A stretch of DNA of 64,000 nucleotides, taken from JBBITI01 sp963735055 (GTDB taxonomy: Bacteria; Chloroflexota; Dehalococcoidia; Dehalococcoidales; UBA2162). The translations under genes were made by a program, and so were the position numbers. This document shows positions 16,042 through 25,325 of this stretch, piece after piece. Each line of letters opens with the position of its first letter. Position 1 is the first letter of the stretch. The stretch spans positions 186,001 to 250,000 of the forward strand of contig CAVTJN010000007.1 in the NCBI GenBank assembly GCA_963735055.1, read 5' to 3'. The notes beneath the pieces are model-generated. The model did not search any database. It worked only from the letters and a program-made list of their open reading frames with translations, and was not told where the DNA came from.

Positions 16042-16449
16042 GTGTGGAGAAGTAAGAAGTTCATCATTATTGCGATCGTCGTGGGGGTGCTGCTGGTGGG
16101 CACGGTGGCCACGGTGGCCCTTGCCCAATCGAATCCTGATACCCCGGCGGCCGCCAAGACGCTGTCGGCGAGGGTAGCCGCAATACTGGGTATCGACCAG
16201 GCGAAGGTTGATGCCGCTTTCGCCCAGGCCAAGAGCGATGCGGAGAACGAGGCGCTTGACGCCAGGCTGAAGGCAGCGGTGGCAGCCGGTAAGATGACCC
16301 AGGCGGAGGCGGACCAATACAAGACCTGGTGGCAGTCCCGTCCTCAGAACGTCCCCGGCCTGGGCATGGGCGGACGGATATGCAAGCCTGGCATCGGTGG
16401 TATGCGCTGGTTCGGACCCTTGCCGCGCGCGGCAGCTCCAGTCCAGTAG
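16042..16449 (+). CDS. Small exported protein (DUF2680-like)
   Basis: A 135-residue protein with an N-terminal signal or anchor (residues about 7-29, IIIAIVVGVLLVGTVATVALA) with AQS after it as a likely cleavage zone. The helical body ARVAAILGIDQAKVDAAFAQ and AAVAAGKMTQAEADQYKTWW follows the pattern of DUF2680-type secreted proteins. The tail is rich in Gly and Pro. The start is GTG at 16042 after AGGAGGTG. It shares a TCTTAA promoter box with the downstream two-component genes, so it may be an envelope-stress target or sensor partner. Function unknown. Confidence 0.75.
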   Translation: MWRSKKFIIIAIVVGVLLVGTVATVALAQSNPDTPAAAKTLSARVAAILGIDQAKVDAAFAQAKSDAENEALDARLKAAVAAGKMTQAEADQYKTWWQSRPQNVPGLGMGGRICKPGIGGMRWFGPLPRAAAPVQ

Positions 16450-16496
16450 CCTGACCCGGGGATCGTCAGATAGCGGTCCCGAGATCGTGGACCTTT

Positions 16497-16530
16497 AATA
16501 GAGGGGGAGAAGCAGTTCTCCCCCTCTATT
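16497..16530 (+). terminator. Hairpin terminator after the exported small protein gene
   Basis: AATAGAGGGGGAGAA pairs over 15 bases with TTCTCCCCCTCTATT around GCAG. The T-run is weak (CGTTATTGGTT), so it may attenuate rather than stop. Confidence 0.7.
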
Positions 16531-16548
16531 CGTTATTGGTTCATAATT

Positions 16549-16569
16549 TCTTAATAGTTGTTCTATAAT
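16549..16569 (+). promoter_or_regulatory. TCTTAA box and -10 of the two-component operon
   Basis: TCTTAA (16549-16554) lies close before a consensus TATAAT (16564-16569), about 33 bases ahead of the regulator start. The layout of box in the -35 zone plus -10 is like the promoters at 15982 and 18703, suggesting autoregulation. Confidence 0.5.
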
Positions 16570-16601
16570 ATTGTTCTTGAACAGAGGGTCGGAAGCAATA
16601 T

Positions 16602-17303
16602 ATGAGCAAGAGCGTACTGGTAGTAGATGATGACACCAAGACGGTTGAGTTGGTCCGCTTGTACCTCATCCGCGACGGTTATAAGGTGAGCGTGGCGTAT
16701 GATGGACCCGAGGCGCTAAGGCTCGCTCGCGAAACTCACCCCGACCTCATCGTACTTGATGTCATGTTACCCGGTTGCGACGGCCTTCAGGTCTGCCGGA
16801 CGCTGCGGCAGGAATCGGACGTACCGATAATAATGCTTACCGCCAGGACCACGGAAGAAGACAAGCTCGGAGCGCTGGGCCTCGGCGCCGACGACTACGT
16901 AACCAAACCGTTCAGTCCGAAAGAGCTCGCCGCCAGGGTAAGGGCGGTGCTCAGACGGGTTCCGGACGAATCTCTCGGGCACGGACGCGAGGAGATCAGA
17001 CTGGGTGAGTTGTCGATACACTTCTTGCGCCACGAGGCCTCCTATGCCGGGCGCCTCCTTTCGCTGACGCCGGTGGAGTTCAAATTGCTCGGCGTCCTCG
17101 CCCAGGAACCGGGGCGCACCTTCACCCGGGCACAGCTTGTCGAGAAGGTCCTTGGCTATGATTTTGACGGATTCGACCGGACGATCGATGTCCACGTTCT
17201 GAATCTGCGCCGCAAGTTGGAGCCGGACCCGTCGCGGCCCCAGCTCATACAAACCGTATACGGCGCCGGGTATAAGTTCGCCGCGGCGGATAAGAATGCG
17301 TAG
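16602..17303 (+). CDS. OmpR/PhoB-family response regulator
   Basis: A 233-residue regulator. The receiver has D9-D11, the phospho-acceptor D53 (LIVLDVMLP), the Thr in IIMLTART and the Lys in VTKPFSPKEL. The C-terminal winged helix is complete: LSLTPVEFKLLGVLAQEPG, FDRTIDVHVLNLRRKLEPD and IQTVYGAGYKF. It overlaps the kinase gene by 8 bases, so the two are translationally coupled. The likely regulon includes its own promoter and the flanking exporter and small-protein genes (shared TCTTAA boxes). Confidence 0.95.
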   Translation: MSKSVLVVDDDTKTVELVRLYLIRDGYKVSVAYDGPEALRLARETHPDLIVLDVMLPGCDGLQVCRTLRQESDVPIIMLTARTTEEDKLGALGLGADDYVTKPFSPKELAARVRAVLRRVPDESLGHGREEIRLGELSIHFLRHEASYAGRLLSLTPVEFKLLGVLAQEPGRTFTRAQLVEKVLGYDFDGFDRTIDVHVLNLRRKLEPDPSRPQLIQTVYGAGYKFAAADKNA

Positions 17304-18660
17304 TCTGCAGTTCCGGCTTCTGGTTGCCTTCACACTGGTCATTCTAGTGACCATCACCACGGTCCTCTTCTTCATCAACCAGGCGACCCAGAGCGAGATC
17401 CATCAGTACGAGGTCCGCGTGGCGGAACTACGTGCCGACAGGATGCAACAGGACCTCGGTTTGTACTATTTCAGGCAGGGGAGTTGGGACGGTATCCAAC
17501 CCATTATTCTGCAGTGGGGGACAATCTATGGGGAGCGGCTGGTACTGACCGACACCAGCGGAGTGGCCGTGGCGGACTCCGAGTCAGCGTTGACGGGGAA
17601 ACCGTTTGGCCCGGGCGCTGACGGGACCTGGAGGAATCGTCCTTTGACGCTGCGTTCGCTGATGGCACCGGTTAGCCTGCCGATCGGCACGCTATACCTC
17701 AGCCCCCCTTCGGCCACAGAAGCCAGCCTGAAATCGCTGAGGGTTTTGTATGCCCAAGTGGGCCGTTTCTTTCTGTGGGGCGGCCTGATCGCAATCGCTG
17801 TTGCCATCCTGATGACATTCTTCCTGTCGCGCCGGGCGCTGGCGCCAGTAAGAGCACTTGGCTCGGCGGCCCGACTCATCGGTCGCGGTGACTTTTCGCA
17901 AAGGGTGTCGGTGACAGACAAGGGCGATATGGGAGAACTCGCCAATGCGTTCAATACCATGGGCGATGATCTTGAACGCCTTGAGGGGCTTCGGCGCGAT
18001 CTCGTGGCCGATACCGCACACGAACTCAGGACACCCCTTTCCAACCTGAGGGGATACCTGGAGGCGATACGCGACGGCCTGGTCAAACCTGATCCTCAAA
18101 CCATAAACTCGCTCTACGAGGAAGTCACTCTATTAACCCGGCTGGTCAATGACCTCCAGGACCTTGCCCTCGCCGATGCCGGTCAGATGAGATTGGACAT
18201 CCGGTCCGAGGACGTGGGAGAAATGATTGGCCAGTCAGTGGCCGCCGTCAGTGCCGTGGCGCTGGCAAAAGGGGTATCGGTGACGACCGAAGCCACGGGA
18301 GAATTGCCCCGTTGCAGTGCCGATGCCCAGCGAATCAGGCAGGTCCTCCTCAACCTGTTGAACAACGCGGTCACCCACACGGCGGCGGGAGGGGCAATAA
18401 GAGTAGGCGCTGCCGCGCAAGGTCAGTTCGTCAAGATTGAAGTGACCGACACCGGGGAAGGAATACCACCGGACGAACTGCCCAAGGTCTTTGAGCGGTT
18501 CTACCGGGTCGATAAATCCCGTTCCAGAACCACCGGTGGCTACGGGCTGGGACTGACGATCGCCAAACGTATTGTGGAGGCACACGGCGGCACAATATGG
18601 GCGACCAGCGTCAAGGGATCCGGTAGCCAATTCGCTTTCACGATTCCGGTGTCGGCATAG
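17296..18660 (+). CDS. Membrane sensor histidine kinase (BaeS/PhoR-like)
   Basis: A 454-residue kinase. TM1 is at about residues 7-28 and TM2 at about 155-175, enclosing an extracytoplasmic sensor of roughly 125 residues. A HAMP domain (RRALAPVRALGSAARLIGRG) follows, then HisKA with VADTAHELRTPLSNLRGYLE (phospho-His in HELRTP) and HATPase boxes LLNLLNNAVTHT, DTGEGI and GGYGLGLTIAKRIVE. The sensor faces outside, which fits an envelope signal and the downstream exporter and protease genes. Confidence 0.95.
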   Translation: MRSLQFRLLVAFTLVILVTITTVLFFINQATQSEIHQYEVRVAELRADRMQQDLGLYYFRQGSWDGIQPIILQWGTIYGERLVLTDTSGVAVADSESALTGKPFGPGADGTWRNRPLTLRSLMAPVSLPIGTLYLSPPSATEASLKSLRVLYAQVGRFFLWGGLIAIAVAILMTFFLSRRALAPVRALGSAARLIGRGDFSQRVSVTDKGDMGELANAFNTMGDDLERLEGLRRDLVADTAHELRTPLSNLRGYLEAIRDGLVKPDPQTINSLYEEVTLLTRLVNDLQDLALADAGQMRLDIRSEDVGEMIGQSVAAVSAVALAKGVSVTTEATGELPRCSADAQRIRQVLLNLLNNAVTHTAAGGAIRVGAAAQGQFVKIEVTDTGEGIPPDELPKVFERFYRVDKSRSRTTGGYGLGLTIAKRIVEAHGGTIWATSVKGSGSQFAFTIPVSA

Positions 18661-18702
18661 CGATGGGCAGGCAGTTCGGGCTCATTGCCGGCGCAAATGA
18701 AA

Positions 18703-18725
18703 TCTTAACAATATGTTGAAATACT
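18703..18725 (+). promoter_or_regulatory. TCTTAA box and AATACT -10 before the exporter operon
   Basis: TCTTAA (18703-18708) is placed 17 bases, start to start, ahead of AATACT (18720-18725), the same spacing as at 15993/16010. It lies 30-50 bases before the membrane fusion protein start. Confidence 0.45.
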
Positions 18726-18754
18726 CGGATAGGGTTAGTTGGAGGTAATGTCGA

Positions 18755-20353
18755 ATGAGACTGTCCAGAGCAATGATTTGCGTAGTGGTGGCGGCATCGG
18801 TTCTCCTGTTGGCCGGATGTGCCGCCAAAGCAACTTCAACCGCCAAGCCGCAGACGGTGGCGGTCCAGCGCGGAAGCATCGCCGTTTCGACGACATCTAC
18901 CGGAAACCTGGCCTTTTCCCAGACCGCCGACCTTAGTTTTGACATGGCTGGAACGGTCGAGGAAGTGACGGTCTCCGCAGGCGACGCGGTCACCAAGGGC
19001 CAGCAACTGGCGAAACTCGACACCACCCAGTGGGACAAGCAGGTAAAGACGTTGCAGAAGACCTTGACTACCGCCCAGCGGAGTCTGGCGTCTTCCCAGC
19101 GGCAGGTCGCGACGAACGAATTAGCGGTGCGCCAGGCGGAGCTTAACCTGCAGACCTCGCAGAATAGCCTGAAGCAGAACCTGGTGGTTAAGACCGCCCA
19201 GGATACCATCGACAATTTGACAAGCGCTCTCGACGTCGCCCAGTTGTCGTATGCCACTAACCCCCAGTTCTGGGGTCCGCAGATCGAATCATTCAAGGCC
19301 CAGCTCGCGAATGCCCAGAGTAACCTGCGAGACGTCTTGAGCGGAAGCAGCGCGCAGGTGTCGAGCGATATGGCGCTACAGATCGCTAAAGCTCAGCTCC
19401 AGGTAGAGCAGAGTTCGATGCAACTCGAGAGCGCACGAATCGCGGTGGTCGATGCCACGCAGTCAGTGGCCGACGCCACTCAGGCAGTGGCCGATGCCCA
19501 GAACGATCTGGATGACACCAAGGATCTCAGTCCGATAATAACGGCCACCTTCGATGGATATGTCACCAGAGTAAACGTCAAAGGGGGTGATCAAATTCAG
19601 AAGGGCACGGTCGCCATGCAACTCGCCGACCCCACGAAGTTTGAGGTCGACGTGCTCGTAGGCCAGCGAGACATCTCGGGGATGGCAATTGGCGGAGTCG
19701 CCACGGTGGGCGTAGACGCCATGACCGGGGTGACGCTCCCGGCCAGAATCGCGGCGATTGCGCCGACGGCGACCATTCAGCAAGGCGTGGTTAACTATCT
19801 GGTCACGGTTGAAGTCCTATCGAGCGCGCCGGCCTCGGGTTTGGGTGGATTCGGCAGCCCGGCCGGATCACCGCCCCTGGGTTCGGCGAACTTCACCTTG
19901 CCTTCGGGCAACTTCACACTCCCCTCCGGAAGACCGGGCGCATTTGGTGGTCAGGGCGGCGCAGCCACCGCCAACCAATCCGGACTGGGGCGGGGTGGTC
20001 TGTCCGCAATCGCCGGCCAGGCGACTTCGAGTCAATCGGCAGCCATCCGGCAGGGGCTATCGGTGACGGTGAATCTGGTTACCGCCCAGAAGAGTAATGT
20101 CCTTACCGTGCCCAACCGGGCCATTGTCCGGCAACAGGGGAAGACCTACGTAAAGTTGGAAAAGAACGGAACGACCGAGCAAGTGCCGGTCACGACGGGG
20201 ATCGCCAACTCGCAATACACCGAGGTGACCGAGGGGGTGGCCGAAGGTGATGTCGTAGTGCTTCCGGTGGTTACTACCACGACGAGCACCACCGGGAACC
20301 AGCAGCCGGGGGTGGGGGGAGGAGGATTTATCCCTGGAGGCATTCTCCGATGA
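18755..20353 (+). CDS. macA: MacA-like membrane fusion lipoprotein (HlyD family)
   Basis: A 532-residue adaptor of a MacB-type ABC exporter. The lipoprotein signal is MRLSRAMICVVVAASVLLLA with lipobox LAGC. A biotinyl-lipoyl half-motif (VEEVTVSAGDAVTKGQQLAKL), a long Gln/Ala-rich coiled-coil hairpin (about 95-250) and the barrel (ATFDGYVTRVNVKGGDQIQKG) follow. A Gly/Ser/Phe-rich low-complexity insert (about 365-425) is unusual. The C-terminal QGKTYVKLEKNGTTEQVPV is the membrane-proximal domain. In a monoderm it would sit on the outer face of the membrane and assist extrusion. It overlaps the ATPase gene by 4 bases (ATGA). Confidence 0.9.
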   Translation: MRLSRAMICVVVAASVLLLAGCAAKATSTAKPQTVAVQRGSIAVSTTSTGNLAFSQTADLSFDMAGTVEEVTVSAGDAVTKGQQLAKLDTTQWDKQVKTLQKTLTTAQRSLASSQRQVATNELAVRQAELNLQTSQNSLKQNLVVKTAQDTIDNLTSALDVAQLSYATNPQFWGPQIESFKAQLANAQSNLRDVLSGSSAQVSSDMALQIAKAQLQVEQSSMQLESARIAVVDATQSVADATQAVADAQNDLDDTKDLSPIITATFDGYVTRVNVKGGDQIQKGTVAMQLADPTKFEVDVLVGQRDISGMAIGGVATVGVDAMTGVTLPARIAAIAPTATIQQGVVNYLVTVEVLSSAPASGLGGFGSPAGSPPLGSANFTLPSGNFTLPSGRPGAFGGQGGAATANQSGLGRGGLSAIAGQATSSQSAAIRQGLSVTVNLVTAQKSNVLTVPNRAIVRQQGKTYVKLEKNGTTEQVPVTTGIANSQYTEVTEGVAEGDVVVLPVVTTTTSTTGNQQPGVGGGGFIPGGILR

Positions 20354-21018
20354 TCCGATTACAGGACATAGTAAAGGTCTACCATATGGGTAAGACCGAA
20401 CTGACAGTCCTCAAAGGGGTCACTCTCGAGATCAAGGATGGTGAGATGGTGGCAATCATGGGGCCGTCCGGATCCGGCAAGACGACGCTTTTGAACCTGA
20501 TCGGATGCCTCGACAAGCCGACTTCCGGGAAGTACTACTTCGGCGACAAGGATATCAGTGATTTCAACAGCGGTGAGTTGGCCCAGTTGCGGGGACAAAG
20601 CATCGGATTCATCTTTCAGACCTTCAATCTGCTTTCGCGTATGAGTGCCCTTGCTAACGTCGAATTGGGTATGATGTATGCCGGTGGCGTCAACCGTGAA
20701 TTAGCGAAGGAGGCACTCGACAAGGTTGGCCTCTCGGCGCGCATGCGGCACCGACCGGTCGAACTCTCCGGCGGCGAGCAGCAGCGGGTCGCGATCGCGC
20801 GGGCACTGGTCAAGAATCCAGCCGTGTTCCTGGCCGACGAGCCGACAGGCCAATTGGATAGCCGTTCGGGGAAAGAGATCATGTCGATCCTTACCTCACT
20901 GCAAAGTGAACGCAACATCACCGTGCTGGTGGTTACGCACGACAGCAATGTGGCCAATCAATGCCAGCGGACAATCAGGCTCAAGGATGGCGAGATCGTG
21001 ACGGAGGAGGATTCATGA
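20350..21018 (+). CDS. ABC exporter ATPase (MacB/LolD family)
   Basis: A 222-residue stand-alone nucleotide-binding protein: Walker A GPSGSGKTT, Q-loop FQTFNLL, signature LSGGEQQR, Walker B AVFLADEPTG and the H-loop VVTHDS. This sequence type pairs with MacB/FtsX-fold permeases. Both ends overlap its neighbours by ATGA, so it is translated in a tight operon with the fusion protein and permease. Confidence 0.95.
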   Translation: MIRLQDIVKVYHMGKTELTVLKGVTLEIKDGEMVAIMGPSGSGKTTLLNLIGCLDKPTSGKYYFGDKDISDFNSGELAQLRGQSIGFIFQTFNLLSRMSALANVELGMMYAGGVNRELAKEALDKVGLSARMRHRPVELSGGEQQRVAIARALVKNPAVFLADEPTGQLDSRSGKEIMSILTSLQSERNITVLVVTHDSNVANQCQRTIRLKDGEIVTEEDS

Positions 21019-22257
21019 AGAAATGGATTGATCTTCTGGGCGCGATATGGACCGGGATCTCAACCCACAAGCTGCGGAGTTTCTTGACTATTCTCGGGGT
21101 GGTGATCGGGGTGGCGGCGGTCATCATCCTCATGTCTGTCGGACAGGGCACCTCGGCCAACATCCTGTCCCGACTCGAGGGGCTGGGGTCAAATCTGTTG
21201 TTCGTCTCACCGGGACAAACTTCGGCCGGCGGGGTGAGGACTGACTTCGGATCAGCGACCACTCTCACCCTCGAAGATGGTGACGCCATCGCCCAGCAGG
21301 TTGCCGGGCTGACCGTGGTGGCGCCCTCGAACACGACCAATCTTCAGATAATATACCAGGACAAGAATACGCGCAGCCGGGTCATCGGGGTTACCCCCGA
21401 ATACGGGATTGCCTACAATCTTCAAATGGCCAACGGCAATTTCATATCCCAGGACGACTACGATGGGTTTCAGAGGGTTGCCGTACTGGGCCCCAACGTG
21501 GCCACCGCGCTTTTCGGCGAGAATGACCCCTGGGGGGAGACCATCCGGCTCGGAAACAACGTCGCCACGGTTATCGGGGTTCTCCAAAGTAAGGGCCAGT
21601 CCTTCGGGTCAACTGACGATGCGGTGATCATTCCCCTATCCACGCTCCAGCAAATGGTGGCCAGACAACTGACGAGCACCGGTCAGCACGTGGTCAACAG
21701 TGTGGTGGTTTCGGTTGCCGACAAGAAGAACATCGAAAGTGCCATTGCCGACATTACCAGCCTCCTGCAGTCGCTCCACGGGATTGACACTTCGAATCCC
21801 ACCGTGACCAACGATTTCACGATCACCTCTCAGCAAGACCTGGTCGATACGATCACGCAGACGACCAACAGCATCACGCTGCTGCTGGGGGCAATCGCCG
21901 CCATCTCCCTGCTCGTGGGCGGTATCGGCGTGATGAATATCATGCTCGTTTCGGTGCTGGAGAGAACGAGGGAGATTGGGATCCGCAAAGCTCTCGGAGC
22001 GAAAGAGCGTGATATCTGGGTCCAGTTCTTGGTTGAGGCAGCGTCACTCACCTTTACCGGCGGAATTATCGGCGTCGTCATCGGCGCAGCCGGTTCCTAC
22101 TTCATCGGCCGGTCGGGTGCTATGACAACTACTCATTACACCCAGCGTGGTGGTTCTGGCAGTGTCGGTATCGGTTGGCATCGGGCTGTTCTTCGGTTTC
22201 TATCCGGCATGGAACGCCTCACGCTTGAATCCGATCGAGGCGCTCAGGTCAGAATGA
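21015..22257 (+). pseudogene. macB: MacB-type ABC permease, with a +1 frameshift near its 3' end
   Basis: A mechanotransmission ABC permease of about 413 residues. TM1 is at LRSFLTILGVVIGVAAVIIL, a periplasmic core follows, and TM2-TM4 start at ITLLLGAIAAISLLVGGIGV with the family signature ERTREIGIRKALGA. The proper C-terminal end (VVLAVSVSVGIGLFFGFYPA, WNASRLNPIEALRSE, stop at 22255-22257) is in the +1 frame; one extra base lies at about 22122-22135. Without correction the frame runs on into the downstream protease and suggests a false fusion. The correct stop overlaps the protease ATG by ATGA, which supports this reading. Confidence 0.85.
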
Positions 22258-23015
22258 AGACCGCCGCATATTGGACCACCAAAGCTCGGCCATTGCTCAT
22301 GGCTCTGGCTTTGCTCGCAGTCATGCCACTGGCCGGCGGTTGCGTAGCGACTCCGGCGGCGACCAGTTCGCCGCCGGCTACAACGACGGCTCAGTTGAGC
22401 GGAGGGCCGGACTTCATTTCGGTCGTCGCCAAGGTGCGACCGGCGGTCGTGGCGATCACGACCGAAACGCCGGTCAGGTTCTTTGGCCGGACGTTCACCC
22501 AGGAGGGGGCGGGGTCGGGGTGGATACTGGACCCGAGCGGTACAATTGTCACCAATAATCACGTGGTAGAAGGCGCCAATAGCGTCTCAGTCACGCTGGA
22601 GGATGGGACGACTTACGTTGCCTATGCGGTCACCACTGACCCGGTGGCCGATCTGGCAGTGTTGAAGATCAAGGCAACCGGGCTTCCGGCACTTACGGTC
22701 TCACAGAGTCAGTTGCAGGTCGGACAGTGGGTGATGGCTATCGGGAACGCTCTGGGGCTCGGAATAAGTGCCACCAAGGGTATCGTGAGCGCACTCAACG
22801 TGGTCATCGCCCCCGGGCAGGGAGAGACGCTAAATGGTCTCATTCAGACCGACGCGGCCATCAATCCGGGAAATAGCGGGGGACCGATGGTCAATCTCGC
22901 CGGGGAAGTGGTCGGCATCAGCAGCGCCAAGATATCGCAGGTTGGGGTCGAGGGGATGGGCTATGCGATCAGTATTGGCGAGGCCTTGCCGATTCTGCAG
23001 CGGCTCAGTGAATAG
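22254..23015 (+). CDS. Trypsin-like (HtrA/DegP-type) serine protease lipoprotein without PDZ
   Basis: A 253-residue secreted protease. The signal peptide ends in a lipobox (MPLAGGC), and a Thr/Ser/Pro linker leads to the S1C domain. The catalytic triad is His in TNNHVVEG, Asp in DPVADLAVLKI and Ser in NPGNSGGPMVN. It ends directly after the protease domain, so the PDZ domain typical of DegP/HtrA is missing. It is the last gene of the exporter operon under the two-component system, consistent with cleaning up misfolded surface proteins or processing the exported substrate. Confidence 0.9.
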   Translation: MKTAAYWTTKARPLLMALALLAVMPLAGGCVATPAATSSPPATTTAQLSGGPDFISVVAKVRPAVVAITTETPVRFFGRTFTQEGAGSGWILDPSGTIVTNNHVVEGANSVSVTLEDGTTYVAYAVTTDPVADLAVLKIKATGLPALTVSQSQLQVGQWVMAIGNALGLGISATKGIVSALNVVIAPGQGETLNGLIQTDAAINPGNSGGPMVNLAGEVVGISSAKISQVGVEGMGYAISIGEALPILQRLSE

Positions 23016-23167
23016 GGATTTGACATCGGGGTCCTGCCGGCCTGTCCCGGGTTCTATCGGCATGCGTTCGCCCTTCTTGCTGGCCGGAAGGGGGATAAAA
23101 GAGTATTGTCCTGAGATAGGAGCGGCGCAGACTGGCACAACGTGACGCGGATTACCGCACCTGGGGA

Positions 23168-25198
23168 CTAGGGCACGATGGCCCGGGCAACAATTTCAGC
23201 AAGGTCCAGTACCTTCACGGTGGCGTCGGCATGCTTGTCTTTCAGTCCGTCCTCAAACATCGTCAGACAGTAGGGACAGCAGACGCCGACGGTCTGCGGA
23301 TCGAGAGCAAGCGATTGCTCAACACGCTCGAGGTTAATCCGTTTACCCACCCTCTCTTCCATCCACATATGACCACCCCCCGCCCCACAGCAGAATGAAC
23401 TGCTGCGGTTTCGCTCCATTTCCGCGGGAGCGTGCCCCGTTGCTTTCGCGATGACCTGCCGGGGAGCCTCATACACGTGATTGTAACGGCCGAGGTAACA
23501 GGAATCGTGGATGACGATCTTTCCCAAGTCTTTACTTGGTAGAAGCTTCAGTTTCTGCTGTTTGATAAGCTCGTCTATGAACTCGCTGTGGTGAATAACC
23601 TCAAAAGAACCACCATACTGCGGATAGTCGTTCTTGAGGGCGTTGTAGCAGTGCGGACACTGAGTAATGATCTTGGTCACATTCCGGTCCTGAAACGCCT
23701 TCACGTTATCCCGGACCATCTGGTCGAAGACGAACTCATTCCCCAGCCGGCGGAGACTGTCGCCGCAGCATTTCTCGTCTCTACCCAGGATGCCCCAGGA
23801 AACGCCGGCTGCGTTCAGCACCTGGGCGAGCGCCACAGTGACCTGCTTGCTGCGTGCATCAAAGGCGCCGGCGCACCCAACGAAAAACAGGTACTCGGTC
23901 TTGCCCGGTTCGAACGTTTTCACCGGAAGATCAACGGCCCACTTTGCCCGGTCCCCGGGCGCTACGCCCCAGGGGTTACTGCGCTGCTCCATATTCTCGA
24001 ATAACGGCGACAACTCGGCGGGAAAAGCAGCGTTCATCTGCACCCTCTGCCGGCGCATCTCGACGATCTTGGGAACGTGCTCTATGTATACCGGGCAGGC
24101 CTCCATGCACGCGGCGCACGTGGTACAGTCCCAGATCACTTCGTCGGTCACCGCTTCAGAGATCATATCGGGGCGGGGATCGATGGCCTTCCGCGAGAAC
24201 GGCACCGGATAAACCTGCTGCAGATGGTTTTTCAGGTCCTGGACCACCTTCTTGGGACTAAGCGCTTTCCCACTGGCATATGCCGGACAGGCATCCTGAC
24301 AGCGCCCGCACCGGGTGCACGCATCCAGGTCCAGCAACTGCTTCCAGGTGAAGTCCTCGATTTTGCCCGAGCCGAACCGTTGGCTGGTCTTAAAATCGAT
24401 CGGTTTCATGCCGGTGACCGTTGTCAGCGACCGGAGGAAGACGTTCAGGGGAGAGATCACGATATGCTGCAACCGGGACCGCATCACCCACATGTACCCC
24501 AATAGACCCAGGGCCGGTATGGTGTGAATAAGGACCCGGTGCCAGACCAGAATTTCGTTCTCCACGGTCACGCCGAACGTCAAGAACGCCCGCGATATCA
24601 GGTAGCCCACCGGCGACCATGACGCCCAGTCTGGCGGCGGGACCGCGCTGGCCGCAATACGGTACCCCTTGACCATGAAACCGGTCAGCACCAGCACGAA
24701 TGCCCAGACGTAAACCAGGGTATCATCCTCTTTGGTGTCCAACCGGTCCGGGCGCCGCACATAGCGCCGGTACACGGCCATGGCACCCCCCACCAGCATC
24801 GCCACCCCCCCGATCTCAGACACCAGTGACGCATACAGGTAGATGCTCTGCGGCGGCATCGTCAAGCCCCCCAGCGAGAACAGCCGCACGATCTTACCGA
24901 GAAACAGCAGGGCCGTCCCTCCAAGGATAAACAGGTGCATGAAAGACGGATACAACTCACCTTTGCGGAAGAACCGGACATGAGGCACCGCCACCGCCAG
25001 GGTGGTGAGGAGGCGCCTGGCCCAATGGTTGCTGCGCTTCTCCGGCTGCCCCACCTTCCACAACCACCAGCGCCTTGCCAGACCGGCCACGAATACCACG
25101 AAAAGAACCGGCAGAATGATGCCGATCGCGATCACGATCGGCATGATGATCCGCCTGATGTAGTCTTCCTGCCCCAACCAGAATGTCAGTGAGTCCAA
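23168..25198 (-). CDS. Membrane Fe-S oxidoreductase, ETF:(mena)quinone oxidoreductase type (EMO-like)
   Basis: A 676-residue protein. The N-terminal 250 residues hold about six membrane helices of the NarI/HdrE type, likely binding haem b. Two [4Fe-4S] motifs follow, CTRCGRCQDACP (294-305) and CTTCAACMEACP (358-369). The C-terminal half has two CCG cysteine-rich domains of the HdrD type (EKCCGDSLRR with CPHCYN; SCYLGR, CCGAGGG and CPYC). This fusion is known from EMO proteins that pass electrons from EtfAB to menaquinone; the genes for EtfA and EtfB follow upstream in the same operon. The start is TTG at 25198 after AGGAG. An HdrDE-like role with another donor is the alternative. Confidence 0.85.
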   Translation of the reverse strand: MDSLTFWLGQEDYIRRIIMPIVIAIGIILPVLFVVFVAGLARRWWLWKVGQPEKRSNHWARRLLTTLAVAVPHVRFFRKGELYPSFMHLFILGGTALLFLGKIVRLFSLGGLTMPPQSIYLYASLVSEIGGVAMLVGGAMAVYRRYVRRPDRLDTKEDDTLVYVWAFVLVLTGFMVKGYRIAASAVPPPDWASWSPVGYLISRAFLTFGVTVENEILVWHRVLIHTIPALGLLGYMWVMRSRLQHIVISPLNVFLRSLTTVTGMKPIDFKTSQRFGSGKIEDFTWKQLLDLDACTRCGRCQDACPAYASGKALSPKKVVQDLKNHLQQVYPVPFSRKAIDPRPDMISEAVTDEVIWDCTTCAACMEACPVYIEHVPKIVEMRRQRVQMNAAFPAELSPLFENMEQRSNPWGVAPGDRAKWAVDLPVKTFEPGKTEYLFFVGCAGAFDARSKQVTVALAQVLNAAGVSWGILGRDEKCCGDSLRRLGNEFVFDQMVRDNVKAFQDRNVTKIITQCPHCYNALKNDYPQYGGSFEVIHHSEFIDELIKQQKLKLLPSKDLGKIVIHDSCYLGRYNHVYEAPRQVIAKATGHAPAEMERNRSSSFCCGAGGGHMWMEERVGKRINLERVEQSLALDPQTVGVCCPYCLTMFEDGLKDKHADATVKVLDLAEIVARAIVP

Positions 25199-25325
25199 TT
25201 TCAGCTCCTAACCCGGGTAAAGACAAGGCAATCGAGCGGCAAAGAAGGTAACCGGCCGGACTCCGGGACCGCTGTCGGCCGCCAGCATTCGCCGCACCTG
25301 ACTGCCGCAGGGGCGTTGTTCGGTC

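Noticed and set aside
20961..23015. 684-residue fusion of an ABC permease and a serine protease
   Set aside because: Caused by a one-base frameshift; the true permease end and an ATGA overlap are visible.
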